From assembly GCA_947489425.1 (NCBI GenBank), contig CANLDL010000001.1:310001-374000 (forward strand): a stretch of 64,000 bases of DNA, written 5' to 3'. Source of the DNA: an uncultured Pseudomonadales bacterium (GTDB taxonomy: Bacteria; Pseudomonadota; Gammaproteobacteria; Pseudomonadales; Cellvibrionaceae). The notes under the pieces were generated by a model. It saw only the letters and a list, made by a program, of their open reading frames with translations, was not told the origin of the DNA and did not search any database. A program made the position numbers and the translations under genes. How positions within the stretch are numbered: position 1 is the stretch's first letter; each line of letters begins with the position of its first letter. Shown here in pieces: positions 28,739-37,420 of the stretch.

Positions 28739-31700
28739 ATGACAATTCGAGTTGCTGTTCATCATAATACTTATTATAAATTTGACCGTAGGGTTAACCT
28801 TTCTCCTCATGTAGTTAGACTTAGGCCAGCCCCTCATACTCGCACACCGCTTCAAGGGTATACTTTAAAAGTATTACCTGAAAATCATTTTATTAATTGG
28901 CAACAAGATCCATTCGGTAATTACCAAGCACGCTTAGTTTTCCCTGAGAAAACTGATCATTTCAGCGTCGAGGTTGAAGTCTTAGCAGATATGACGGTGA
29001 TTAATCCCTTTGACTTTTTTGTAGAGGAGGAGGCCAAAGAATTTCCTTTTGAATATGAAGAAGATTTAAAACAAGAGCTACTACCATATTTGGAAATAAA
29101 AGAAAAAGGCGAGCAACTACTTAAATGGTTAGAAAAATTTAAAGATAAAAAAGACATTCCGATTAATGATTTTTTGGTAGAAATTAATCAGGCCTTAGAA
29201 CAGCAAATTGATTATACCATTCGCATGGAGCCGGGTATCCAAGACTGTGAGACTACATTGAGCAAAGCCTTGGGTTCTTGCCGTGATTCGGCATGGCTAT
29301 TGGTGCAAATATTTAGGCATTTAGGTTTAGCTGCCCGCTTTGTATCTGGATATTTAGTGCAATTGACTTCGGATGTTAAGTCACTCGATGGTCCTTCTGG
29401 CCCCGAGGCCGATTTCACAGATTTACATGCATGGTGCGAAGTATATGTACCCGGTGCAGGTTGGGTAGGCCTTGATCCAACCTCTGGTTTATTTGCAAGT
29501 GAGGGTCATATTCCACTCGCTTGTACACCTAACCCAAGCTCTGCTGCACCGATTACCGGATTTACTGATGAATGTGAAGTAGAGTTTGAGTTTTCCAACG
29601 AAGTAATTCGCGTTTTAGAAGACCCTCGTGTGACAAAACCCTACAGTGATTACCAGTGGTCACAAATTAATAAACTTGGCGAAACCGTCGATAAAGAATT
29701 AGTTAAGGAAGATGTACGTTTAACAATGGGCGGTGAGCCTACCTTTGTTTCTATTGACGATATGGAATCGGACCAATGGAACACTGCTGCATTGGGGGAT
29801 GATAAATTACGCTTATCGAAAGAATTATTATTCAAATTACGAGACAGTTTTTCTAAAGGTGGTCTGCTACATTATGGCCAAGGTAAATGGTATCCAGGCG
29901 AAGAGATACCTCGTTGGGCTTTGGGTTGCTTTTGGCGTGAAGACGACAAACCCTTGTGGAAGAATAATAAGTTGATAGGGCATATCGATACGGACTATGG
30001 CTTTACTCGCAGAGAAGCACGAAAATTTTTGCAAAGCTTGTGTCAATCACTACTCGTGCCAATGAATTATATTATTTCTACATTTGAGGATGCTTCTTAT
30101 TATTTATTAAAAGAACAAGAGTTGCCAGAGAATATAGATTTGTACGATGAAGATTTAACGTTAGATCTTGAGCGAAAGCGTTTAGCAAAACTATTAAAAG
30201 ACGGACTAAATCACCCCTCTGGTTTTGTACTTCCATTAGAGTGGAGTGCAACAGGTAAGCACTGGAACAGTTGTCACTGGCCAACAAGGCGAGAGCGATT
30301 AATTGCGATACCTGGTGATTCTCCTATGGGCTTGCGCCTACCTCTAGAAAGTTTACCTCATGCAACAGAGCAGGAATTATATCGACCAGCTGCTGATCCT
30401 TTTGAAGAAGATAAAGAGCCACCAAAGCCAAATAAAGCGCCAAAAGTGATGACGAAACTCATTCGCACGGCGTTGACTATCGAACCTCGCAATGGTTGTT
30501 TATTTATTTTTTTACCACCATTGCAGTCCTTTAATGATTATTGCAATTTAATCGAAGCGATAGAGGCCACGGCTGAAAAGCTTGATATGCCAGTGATTCT
30601 CGAAGGCTATGAACCGCCTAGTCATCCATCGCTAAAAAGCTTTAAGATAACACCGGATCCCGGCGTTATCGAAGTGAATATTCATCCTAGTCACTCTTGG
30701 GGCGAATTAGTTGAAAAGACTCATGTACTATACGAACAGGCACGGCTTTGTCGCCTAGGTACAGAGAAATTTATGGTTGATGGGCGCCATACGGGTACGG
30801 GTGGCGGTAATCATGTAACTATTGGCGGTGCAAAATCTGCAGATAGCCCACTATTGAGGCGACCGGAATTACTACAGAGTTTAATTACTTTTTGGCAGCA
30901 TCACCCAAGCTTATCTTATCTTTTTTCTGGAATGTTCATTGGCCCAACAAGCCAAGCCCCACGAGTTGATGAAGGGCGTGATGAGGTACTTTATGAATTG
31001 GAAGTCGCTTTTCAGCAAGTACCAAAAGGCGAGACGAATCAGCCTTGGTTAGTTGATCGTATTTTTAGAAATCTATTGATCGATATCACTGGTAACACAC
31101 ACCGGGCAGAATTTTGTATCGATAAATTGTATGCTCCAGGTTCTGCCTCTGGGCGATTAGGCTTGTTGGAGTTTCGTGGCTTTGAAATGCCTCCGCATGC
31201 GCGTATGTCGCTTGTACAAATGTTACTACTACGCTGTTTGGTGGCAAGGTTTTGGAGCAAGCCTTACAAACATAAATTAGTTCGTTGGGGTACACGCCTG
31301 CACGATCAATTTTTATTACCTCACTATATTTGGTCTGATATTAAAGAAGTGATCGCAGATTTACAGGAACATGGCTACGATTTCAAACTCGAATGGTTGC
31401 TTCCTTTTGAAGAGTTTCGATTCCCTCACTATGGCCGCGTTCAAATTGGGGATGTTGAGATTGAATTACGCTGGGGGATAGAGCCTTGGCATGTGTTAGG
31501 CGAAGAAGTTGGGCAGCAAGGTACAACGCGCTATGTTGATTCATCAGTAGAGCGTTTACAAGTACGGGTCACTGGCATTAATAGTGAGCGGTATATTTTG
31601 ACCTGTAATGAGAGAAGAATTCCACTACGCTCTACGGGCAAACAAGGTGAATTTATTGCGGGGGTTCGCTATCGAGCTTGGGCACCGCCCTCGGCACTGC

Positions 31701-32110
31701 ATCCTACCATCGGTGTTCATGCGCCCTTAGTATTTGATTTAATCGATACTTGGAATGGTATAGCTATTGGTGGTTGTACTTATCATGTTAATCATCCTGG
31801 TGGTAGGAGCTATGATACTTTCCCCGTTAACGCATTCGAAGCAGAGTCTCGTCGAGTTAACCGCTTTTGGGATTATAATCACAGCCCTGGAGCGATAAAA
31901 GCAAGAGAAGAGACAATAAAAACCCAGAGTCGATTGAAAAAGGAAAGCGCGGTGCCAGAGGAGCAGCCTATTCAAGGGGCCTCTAGTGAGAAAAGTGCAC
32001 GAATATTCTTTGTGCACAGTAGTGAGCCTCGTCCTATGGAGCCTCCTAAAGAGGAGAGTTCGGAAGATTATCCGTACACATTGGATTTAAGGAAAGCCCC
32101 TGAATTTTAA
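28739..32110 (+). CDS. Transglutaminase-like / DUF2126 fusion protein (COG1305 + COG4196)
   Basis: 1123 aa. Residues 1-90 form the N-terminal beta domain that precedes bacterial transglutaminase-like enzymes (IRVAVHHNTYYKFDRRVNLSPHVVRLRP). The papain-like triad is Cys181 in LGSCRDSAWLL, His230 in DLHAWCEVYVPG and Asp246 in GLDPTSG. Residues about 310-1120 are DUF2126: LTMGGEPTFVSIDD, RHTGTGGGNHVTIGG, HRAEFCIDKLYAPGSASGRLGLLEFRGFEMPPHARMS. It is probably a peptidase or amide-forming enzyme acting on the ATP-grasp product. The separate short transglutaminase and the Anbu protease often seen with this set are absent here. Confidence 0.88.
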   Translation: MTIRVAVHHNTYYKFDRRVNLSPHVVRLRPAPHTRTPLQGYTLKVLPENHFINWQQDPFGNYQARLVFPEKTDHFSVEVEVLADMTVINPFDFFVEEEAKEFPFEYEEDLKQELLPYLEIKEKGEQLLKWLEKFKDKKDIPINDFLVEINQALEQQIDYTIRMEPGIQDCETTLSKALGSCRDSAWLLVQIFRHLGLAARFVSGYLVQLTSDVKSLDGPSGPEADFTDLHAWCEVYVPGAGWVGLDPTSGLFASEGHIPLACTPNPSSAAPITGFTDECEVEFEFSNEVIRVLEDPRVTKPYSDYQWSQINKLGETVDKELVKEDVRLTMGGEPTFVSIDDMESDQWNTAALGDDKLRLSKELLFKLRDSFSKGGLLHYGQGKWYPGEEIPRWALGCFWREDDKPLWKNNKLIGHIDTDYGFTRREARKFLQSLCQSLLVPMNYIISTFEDASYYLLKEQELPENIDLYDEDLTLDLERKRLAKLLKDGLNHPSGFVLPLEWSATGKHWNSCHWPTRRERLIAIPGDSPMGLRLPLESLPHATEQELYRPAADPFEEDKEPPKPNKAPKVMTKLIRTALTIEPRNGCLFIFLPPLQSFNDYCNLIEAIEATAEKLDMPVILEGYEPPSHPSLKSFKITPDPGVIEVNIHPSHSWGELVEKTHVLYEQARLCRLGTEKFMVDGRHTGTGGGNHVTIGGAKSADSPLLRRPELLQSLITFWQHHPSLSYLFSGMFIGPTSQAPRVDEGRDEVLYELEVAFQQVPKGETNQPWLVDRIFRNLLIDITGNTHRAEFCIDKLYAPGSASGRLGLLEFRGFEMPPHARMSLVQMLLLRCLVARFWSKPYKHKLVRWGTRLHDQFLLPHYIWSDIKEVIADLQEHGYDFKLEWLLPFEEFRFPHYGRVQIGDVEIELRWGIEPWHVLGEEVGQQGTTRYVDSSVERLQVRVTGINSERYILTCNERRIPLRSTGKQGEFIAGVRYRAWAPPSALHPTIGVHAPLVFDLIDTWNGIAIGGCTYHVNHPGGRSYDTFPVNAFEAESRRVNRFWDYNHSPGAIKAREETIKTQSRLKKESAVPEEQPIQGASSEKSARIFFVHSSEPRPMEPPKEESSEDYPYTLDLRKAPEF

Positions 32111-32196
32111 TAACGGAAATTTGGACTATCTCGCTCAAACTGCATGTTGTGTGAATTTAAAAGTAGGTAATATTTTTAGGAGTAAAATAAAGGAAT

Positions 32197-32664
32197 ATGT
32201 ATGATAGTAAGTTGCGAGTATATCGCGAATACTTGGATACAGCAGTAGTAGTATGTATCGCTTTTTTTATCATTGGAATCATGTCGATGGCAATTTCAAA
32301 AAATAAGGGACTTAGCCATTTTCTTATAGATTTAATTTCTAGAGAGAGCATCGCAAGGTACGTGCATACGGAGAAAGTTACTCAATATTTAACAGTAAAA
32401 ATATATGAGTATTCAGTTAACGGAGAGACACATAAACATGAAGAGAGGCCGCTTACTAGAGATGAATATCATAAAGAAAGATTGTTAGATAATACAGATA
32501 AAAATATTCTCTATTCGGTTCTATTTCCATATATTTCTAGTCAAGAGTACCAATTAGAAGAAACAAAGGTTGATAGTAAGATTTTTATTTTTGGATTAAT
32601 TGTATCAATATTTTCACTTTTATTGTTTGTTTATCTGCAAATCAAAATATTTAGAGAAACATAA
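32197..32664 (+). CDS. Hypothetical membrane protein, DUF3592-like architecture
   Basis: 155 aa with two membrane helices (about residues 14-33 and 128-150) around a hydrophilic middle containing VTQYLTVKIYEYSVNGETHKHEE. The V..Y.YSVNG.T pattern between two helices resembles DUF3592 proteins, but I cannot confirm it. AAGGA precedes the ATG at good distance. The gene is more AT-rich than its neighbours and looks lineage-specific. It follows the transglutaminase gene by 86 bp. Confidence 0.6.
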   Translation: MYDSKLRVYREYLDTAVVVCIAFFIIGIMSMAISKNKGLSHFLIDLISRESIARYVHTEKVTQYLTVKIYEYSVNGETHKHEERPLTRDEYHKERLLDNTDKNILYSVLFPYISSQEYQLEETKVDSKIFIFGLIVSIFSLLLFVYLQIKIFRET

Positions 32665-32830
32665 AAATAATTTCTTCTATTTTAAAGCCTTCTGTATAGT
32701 TATAATTCTGTGGTGCTTCAGTGTGAAAAATAATTTCCGTGAATATAATTATAACTGTTTTATTTCTCTTGATCTCTACTTCTAGTTGCACACAAAATAG
32801 AGAAAAGTACTGCCAAATAAGCAGGTACGG

Positions 32831-33466
32831 CTAAGCAGTCACTTCTTGCATGAACTCGATAAATTTATCCATATTGATATGAAAGTCATTAAAAGCGACT
32901 TGTCCATTTGGATCGATGACAACAACCCATGGAGTGCCTCCTGTTCTATAAGCGGCCATTGTTTGTGGGAGGCGGCCTATATCGTTGTGCGGTAAATCAC
33001 CATTGCCGGGATCGTGCCCGAAAGGTAAATCTAATTCATAACGTAGCTGGTTTTTGCGTAAGGCATCTGCAGTGTTTGTAGAGAAGCCTTCGAAAGTTGT
33101 TTGGATAACAGCACTTACAACTTTGCTATCGTCTGGAAACGCGGCTCTTAGTTTTTGTAAGTTAGGAAATCCAATAGAATGGCATGCAGGGCACCAATCC
33201 TGAAAACATTTTAAGTATACCCATTTACCTTTTTGCGCAAGTATAGAAAAAGGCTTTTGTTCGTTACCATCAGCGTCTATCCAGTAGGGCACGCTTAATT
33301 CTGGTGCAGGCACACCTTTAATACCTCTTGTATTTTGTGCTTGGAGTAGGGGAGCGATGGTTCCAGACGCAATTACAGCGCTGCCTATTAGTCCAGACTT
33401 AATTAGTGAACGTCTCGATAAATTGGTTTTAATACTATTATTAAACATGCCCATCAACCCTTGCAA
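32831..33466 (-). CDS. TlpA-like thioredoxin-fold protein, Tat-exported
   Basis: 211 aa. A twin-arginine signal (LSRRSLIKS, Arg18-Arg19, then a hydrophobic run to about residue 42) leads into a thioredoxin fold: KGKWVYLKCFQDWCPACHS with redox pair Cys92-Cys95, and the cis-Pro loop TGGTPWVVVIDPNGQVAF. It is probably a periplasmic thiol-disulfide enzyme; the folded-export route suggests it may be exported with a cofactor or partner. An alternative start at Met7 would place the RR motif nearer the N-terminus. Its client is unknown. Confidence 0.82.
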   Translation of the reverse strand: MQGLMGMFNNSIKTNLSRRSLIKSGLIGSAVIASGTIAPLLQAQNTRGIKGVPAPELSVPYWIDADGNEQKPFSILAQKGKWVYLKCFQDWCPACHSIGFPNLQKLRAAFPDDSKVVSAVIQTTFEGFSTNTADALRKNQLRYELDLPFGHDPGNGDLPHNDIGRLPQTMAAYRTGGTPWVVVIDPNGQVAFNDFHINMDKFIEFMQEVTA

Positions 33467-33553
33467 TCATATTAAGAGTTATAGGCTAAAATAAAGGCGA
33501 TAAGTTCCTTGCCATATTTCAATTAATAGAAATATGTAGATACTATTGACTAG

Positions 33554-34513
33554 CTAAACCGATAATTTGCCAGAGTGGTTGCTTGTGCTTTCACTTTGAT
33601 AGAAATCAACACGATTGCGACCATTCGCTTTTGCTTCATAGAGAGCTTTGTCGGCCTCTTGTTTTAACTGATGGGTGCTTACTCCAGGTCGTAAATGAGT
33701 ACCACCAATACTTGCAGTAATTTTTATGGGCAGGCCTTTACTATCAACAAGTGCCAAGTTTTCTATATTTTCACGTACGCGCTCAGCAATAATAGTTGAA
33801 CCAAGAGGGGTTGTTTTGTTTAACAATACTAGAAACTCTTCTCCGCCATAGCGAAATGCCATGTCGGTTTGTCGTGTTGTTGAGTTAATGCTTTCGGCAA
33901 CATGTTTAATTACATAGTCACCAACGTCGTGTCCATAAGTATCGTTTACTCGTTTAAAAAAGTCGATATCTACCATTAAAACACCAAGGTCTTGTTCATA
34001 CCGTTGCGCCATTTGCCACTGATACTCTAGTGCATTTTCTAATGCACCACGATTACCTAAGCCAGTTAATGGGTCACTTAATGCTTGGTTAAGTGCATCA
34101 CGATAATTCAGTGCATTACGTAGTGGATAAACAAGGGTGCTTAATAAATTTTCCAGTTGCGCTAATTCTGCCTCAGAAAAGCGTTGCTTACGAGAAAAGC
34201 TAATATTGCCCAGATATTGCTGCTGAATATTTAAGGAATAGTCACAGTTATGTGAATTCGTCTTTCCTAACTTAATTTCAATATTCTTAACTTGATTGAT
34301 GAACTGGCAGCTGCCTAATTTGAGTAGGTGCTGAATTTGGCCAAAGAACAACTCAAATAGAGGTTCTATTTCAATTGTAGTTTGTAACAAAGAGGTTAAT
34401 TTATATTGCGCATTTGCCCCCAATTCTTGCTGGACAGCTTGAGCAATAGAGTAGTCAGCAGCTTGATATTCCTGCTGAGGAGAACTTGATCGTGAACTGA
34501 CGATTGAAGCCAT
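33554..34513 (-). CDS. Diguanylate cyclase (GGDEF domain)
   Basis: 319 aa, soluble. An N-terminal sensor-like region (about 1-140) of unknown type precedes a GGDEF domain with DPLTGLGNRGALE (148-160), VDIDFFKRVNDTYGHDVGD and the active-site GGEEF at 223-227. RQTD at 214-217 is the allosteric RxxD inhibitory site, five residues before GGEEF, so product feedback is expected. It should synthesise c-di-GMP, which the PilZ protein of this window could bind. Confidence 0.92.
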   Translation of the reverse strand: MASIVSSRSSSPQQEYQAADYSIAQAVQQELGANAQYKLTSLLQTTIEIEPLFELFFGQIQHLLKLGSCQFINQVKNIEIKLGKTNSHNCDYSLNIQQQYLGNISFSRKQRFSEAELAQLENLLSTLVYPLRNALNYRDALNQALSDPLTGLGNRGALENALEYQWQMAQRYEQDLGVLMVDIDFFKRVNDTYGHDVGDYVIKHVAESINSTTRQTDMAFRYGGEEFLVLLNKTTPLGSTIIAERVRENIENLALVDSKGLPIKITASIGGTHLRPGVSTHQLKQEADKALYEAKANGRNRVDFYQSESTSNHSGKLSV

Positions 34514-34975
34514 ACTTTTCTACCTTTAAATTATCTCTCGTTACTAAAACCATTAATACAGTGTCTTGTATCCGTGTATACACTGTTTTGTAGGGTTATT
34601 TATGAAGTGCTTACTTGACATAAATTTACCACTCAAAGCTAATAATGCTAAACTTGTGCCAACTTTGCTGGATTTTAAAAGTCTTTAAAAATCAATATCT
34701 TATAATCTTTTAAAATGTAAAGCTCATTTGTAGTCAGTATTTTGACTACGGCAGTTGCAAAAAAGCGGTTAATTGCTGCCGATTTATACAATAGTTAGAT
34801 TTTTAATACTAAAAGCATAAATATTGTGCTTTTATGTCAAATATTTAGTAAATTACTACTATTTGTAGTGTTTTGTGCTCATTAATGGGCGGCAAGTGTC
34901 AAAGTGTCGACTATTTGCCAGCCTAATGGGCCTTGACTGGTTGTATGTTAAATTATTGACTCGCTAGGATTTTAG
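34514..34975. other. Intergenic region between the diguanylate cyclase and fldB genes
   Basis: 462 bp of AT-rich DNA between divergent genes, presumably with both promoters. Visible structures are ACAGTGT...ACACTGT (34559-34586 area) and an 8-bp hairpin TAAAAGCA/TGCTTTTA (34810-34834). Neither is strong, and I see no gene. Confidence 0.5.
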
Positions 34976-35488
34976 ATGAAGATTGGGTTGTTTTTTGGAA
35001 GTGACGAGGGCAATACCGAATCGGTAGCCTATCGGATTAAATCTCAGTTTGAAGAATCAGCAGTGGATGTCCATGATATCTCCGATGTTACACAATTAGA
35101 CTTTGCTAACTATCAGTTAATGATATTAGGTATTCCCACATGGGACTTTGGTCAAATACAATCCGATTGGGAGGAATTTTGGGATGATTTGGAAGAAATT
35201 GATTTTTCCGGCAAGACAATAGCCCTATTTGGCCTCGGCGATCAATTCGGCTACGGAGATTATTTTTTAGATGCTATGGGGATGCTGCACGATGTGCTAG
35301 TGAATAATGGTGCAAAAATAATCGGCTTTTGGTCAGCAGATGGATACGAATTTGAGGCATCGAAAGCATTTAATGAAAGTACCCATCAGTTTGTTGGACT
35401 TGCTTTAGATGAAGATCAGCAAGAAGAGCTTACTGATAGTCGAGTTAAACAGTGGTGTGAACAGATCAAGCAATCTTTTAATGATTAA
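34976..35488 (+). CDS. fldB: Flavodoxin FldB-like
   Basis: 170 aa long-chain flavodoxin carrying FMN for low-potential electron transfer in the cytoplasm. The phosphate loop is FFGSDEGNTESVA. The flavin-contact loops are LGIPTWDFGQIQSDWEEFWDDL and LFGLGDQFGYGDYFLDAMGMLHD. The C-terminal FVGLALDEDQQEELTDSRVKQWCEQI matches FldB more than FldA. AGGA lies just upstream of the ATG. It converges with cmoB. Confidence 0.92.
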   Translation: MKIGLFFGSDEGNTESVAYRIKSQFEESAVDVHDISDVTQLDFANYQLMILGIPTWDFGQIQSDWEEFWDDLEEIDFSGKTIALFGLGDQFGYGDYFLDAMGMLHDVLVNNGAKIIGFWSADGYEFEASKAFNESTHQFVGLALDEDQQEELTDSRVKQWCEQIKQSFND

Positions 35489-35517
35489 CTAAAATATCAT
35501 TATTCCGCAGCAATATT

Positions 35518-36489
35518 TTATGCGTCAGCAATAAAAGTAGCACGTAGTGGCGCAGGGTGGCCTTCTATTGTTTTCGTTGGGTCTTTGGGGTCTAAAAAAT
35601 CGGGTAGTGACTGAAAGCGCATCCACTCTGTTGAGCGTTGTTCTTCCGTCGTTGTTTTACTGATATCGATTACAGCGGGGTTAGAAAACCCTACTTTGCT
35701 TAGCCAGCTCAATAGGGTAGCTGCAGAGGGTAAAAACCAGACATTTCTCATCATGGCATAACGCCCTTCGGGTACAAGACATTCACCTAATTTGCCATCG
35801 ATGATGAGTGTTTCTAAAACCAACTGTCCACCGGGTTTGAGTGTTGCTTTTAGCTCTCGTAGGTGATCGATAGGTGATCGGCGATGATAAAGCACACCCA
35901 TCGAAAAAGTTGTATCAAAAAACTGTAAATCCTCTGGTAGGGCCTCGATTCCTATAGGTAATACATCAACAGGTATTTGACCCAAAAAATGCTTGAGCAT
36001 AAGAAACTGGACAACAAATCGTGGCGAAGGGTCTATTCCTATCACTTGCTGGGCTGATTCACCCAGCACCCTTAAACAGTGATAACCATTACCGCAACCG
36101 ACATCGAGTACACGCTTATTGAGCAGAGGTTTAATATGCTTGATCACTCGATCCCATTTCCAGTCCGAGCGCCATTCGGTATCAATATCAATCCCAAATA
36201 AAGAATAGGGGCCTTTTCGCCAGGGAATTAATTGCTCAAATAGGTTTTGAATAACTTGTCGCTCTGAATCCTCAATTTCTGATGAGTGGCCTATATTGAC
36301 TTCATGCTTTAATTTAACCTCTTTAGCGGATACCTCAGGTAATTGTGTCAGTGCATCGACCCATTGAGGTAAGTCACCAAAGCGTTGAAAACTTAAACCT
36401 TGCTCAATCTGAGTTCGTAGCTGCTTTGCCCAATTGGCTTGTTGTTCATGCTCTAAAAAATTTAGTAGAGATGTATAGTAATTAATCAT
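35518..36489 (-). CDS. cmoB: tRNA U34 carboxymethyltransferase CmoB
   Basis: 323 aa. It transfers the carboxymethyl group of carboxy-SAM (made by CmoA) to 5-hydroxyuridine-34 of tRNAs, giving the cmo5U wobble base. SAM-type motif I is LDVGCGNGYHCLRVLGE near residue 124. WRKGPYSLFGIDIDTEWRSDWKWDR and GVLYHRRSPIDHLRELKATLKPGG are characteristic. It follows cmoA after 27 bp. A short AT-only inverted repeat (35490-35520) at the stop may be a weak two-way terminator with fldB. Confidence 0.96.
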   Translation of the reverse strand: MINYYTSLLNFLEHEQQANWAKQLRTQIEQGLSFQRFGDLPQWVDALTQLPEVSAKEVKLKHEVNIGHSSEIEDSERQVIQNLFEQLIPWRKGPYSLFGIDIDTEWRSDWKWDRVIKHIKPLLNKRVLDVGCGNGYHCLRVLGESAQQVIGIDPSPRFVVQFLMLKHFLGQIPVDVLPIGIEALPEDLQFFDTTFSMGVLYHRRSPIDHLRELKATLKPGGQLVLETLIIDGKLGECLVPEGRYAMMRNVWFLPSAATLLSWLSKVGFSNPAVIDISKTTTEEQRSTEWMRFQSLPDFLDPKDPTKTIEGHPAPLRATFIADA

Positions 36490-36516
36490 CGAGGGAGTCA
36501 GTGAATAGAATGGGTA

Positions 36517-37299
36517 TTAGGACTTGATAGCAATCAAAGAGGCGAATGTCATGCATTGAAACCAAGTGTCGGCACTATTAAAGCCCACAGCTTTTAATCT
36601 CTCTTTGTGATGTTCAAGTGTCTCAGGCCTCAGTACTTCTTCAAGTGCTGTTCTTTTTTGAGCTATTTCAAGGTTACTATATCCATTAGATCGTTTGAAA
36701 TTATGATAAAGCTCCGTCATCAGTTGTTGGTGAGGTTTATCATCGAAAACGACTTTTTCTGATAAAAGTAGCACGCCATTAGGTAATAGACCATCATAAA
36801 CCCTTTGAAGTAGTGCCAATCGTTGTTCCAAAGGGATAAATTGCAGGGTAAAGTTTAGGACTACCATCGATGCATTTTTGATAGAGATATTTTCTATATC
36901 ATCGCAATATAGGGTAATAGGAGGCGCTGATAATTGATTATTGCCTACCTGGTTTGTCGAAGCTCTGACAATATCTTCACAGCGTGCAATCATCGCTTCT
37001 GAATTATCAACCCCGATGATATGACAATCACTAACTTTTATGCCATTCCTTATTGCTAAGCTTGCGGCTCCCAAAGAGCAGCCTAAATCATAGCAAGTAC
37101 TATTTGCTTGCACATAGCGTCCTGCTAAATCGCTAATCATGCCTAATATTGTGTTATATCCTGGGACAGACCGCTTGATCATGTCAGGAAACACATTAAC
37201 GACTTCGTCATTAAAGCTAAAATGGCTGATGTCGGTAAGCTCTTTGGAGTATAGAGTATCAGGGGCTAATTTTTTGGGCATAAAACATAGACTTGTCAA
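36517..37299 (-). CDS. cmoA: Carboxy-S-adenosyl-L-methionine synthase CmoA
   Basis: 260 aa. It makes carboxy-SAM from SAM and prephenate for CmoB. Motif I is CYDLGCSLGAASLAIRNG near residue 70; FSFNDEVVNVFPDMIKRSVPGYNTILGMI, VVLNFTLQFIPLEQRLALLQRVYDGL and LLLSEKVVFDD are family hallmarks. The gene starts 122 bp from the divergent response-regulator gene and leads the cmoAB operon. Confidence 0.96.
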   Translation of the reverse strand: MTSLCFMPKKLAPDTLYSKELTDISHFSFNDEVVNVFPDMIKRSVPGYNTILGMISDLAGRYVQANSTCYDLGCSLGAASLAIRNGIKVSDCHIIGVDNSEAMIARCEDIVRASTNQVGNNQLSAPPITLYCDDIENISIKNASMVVLNFTLQFIPLEQRLALLQRVYDGLLPNGVLLLSEKVVFDDKPHQQLMTELYHNFKRSNGYSNLEIAQKRTALEEVLRPETLEHHKERLKAVGFNSADTWFQCMTFASLIAIKS

Positions 37300-37420
37300 A
37301 GATTGGGATTATAACTGCGGATAAAGCGGGGCACAATAAATCTCTCGCGATCTGCGGGTTAGCCAATATTGGTCTATTCTTAGAGTTATCGACTAAAGTT
37401 ACTACTTGTGATCTTCATTT

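Noticed and set aside
31739..32017. 92-codon minus-strand frame
   Set aside because: Antisense to the end of the transglutaminase/DUF2126 gene; it has no ribosome site or recognisable protein pattern.
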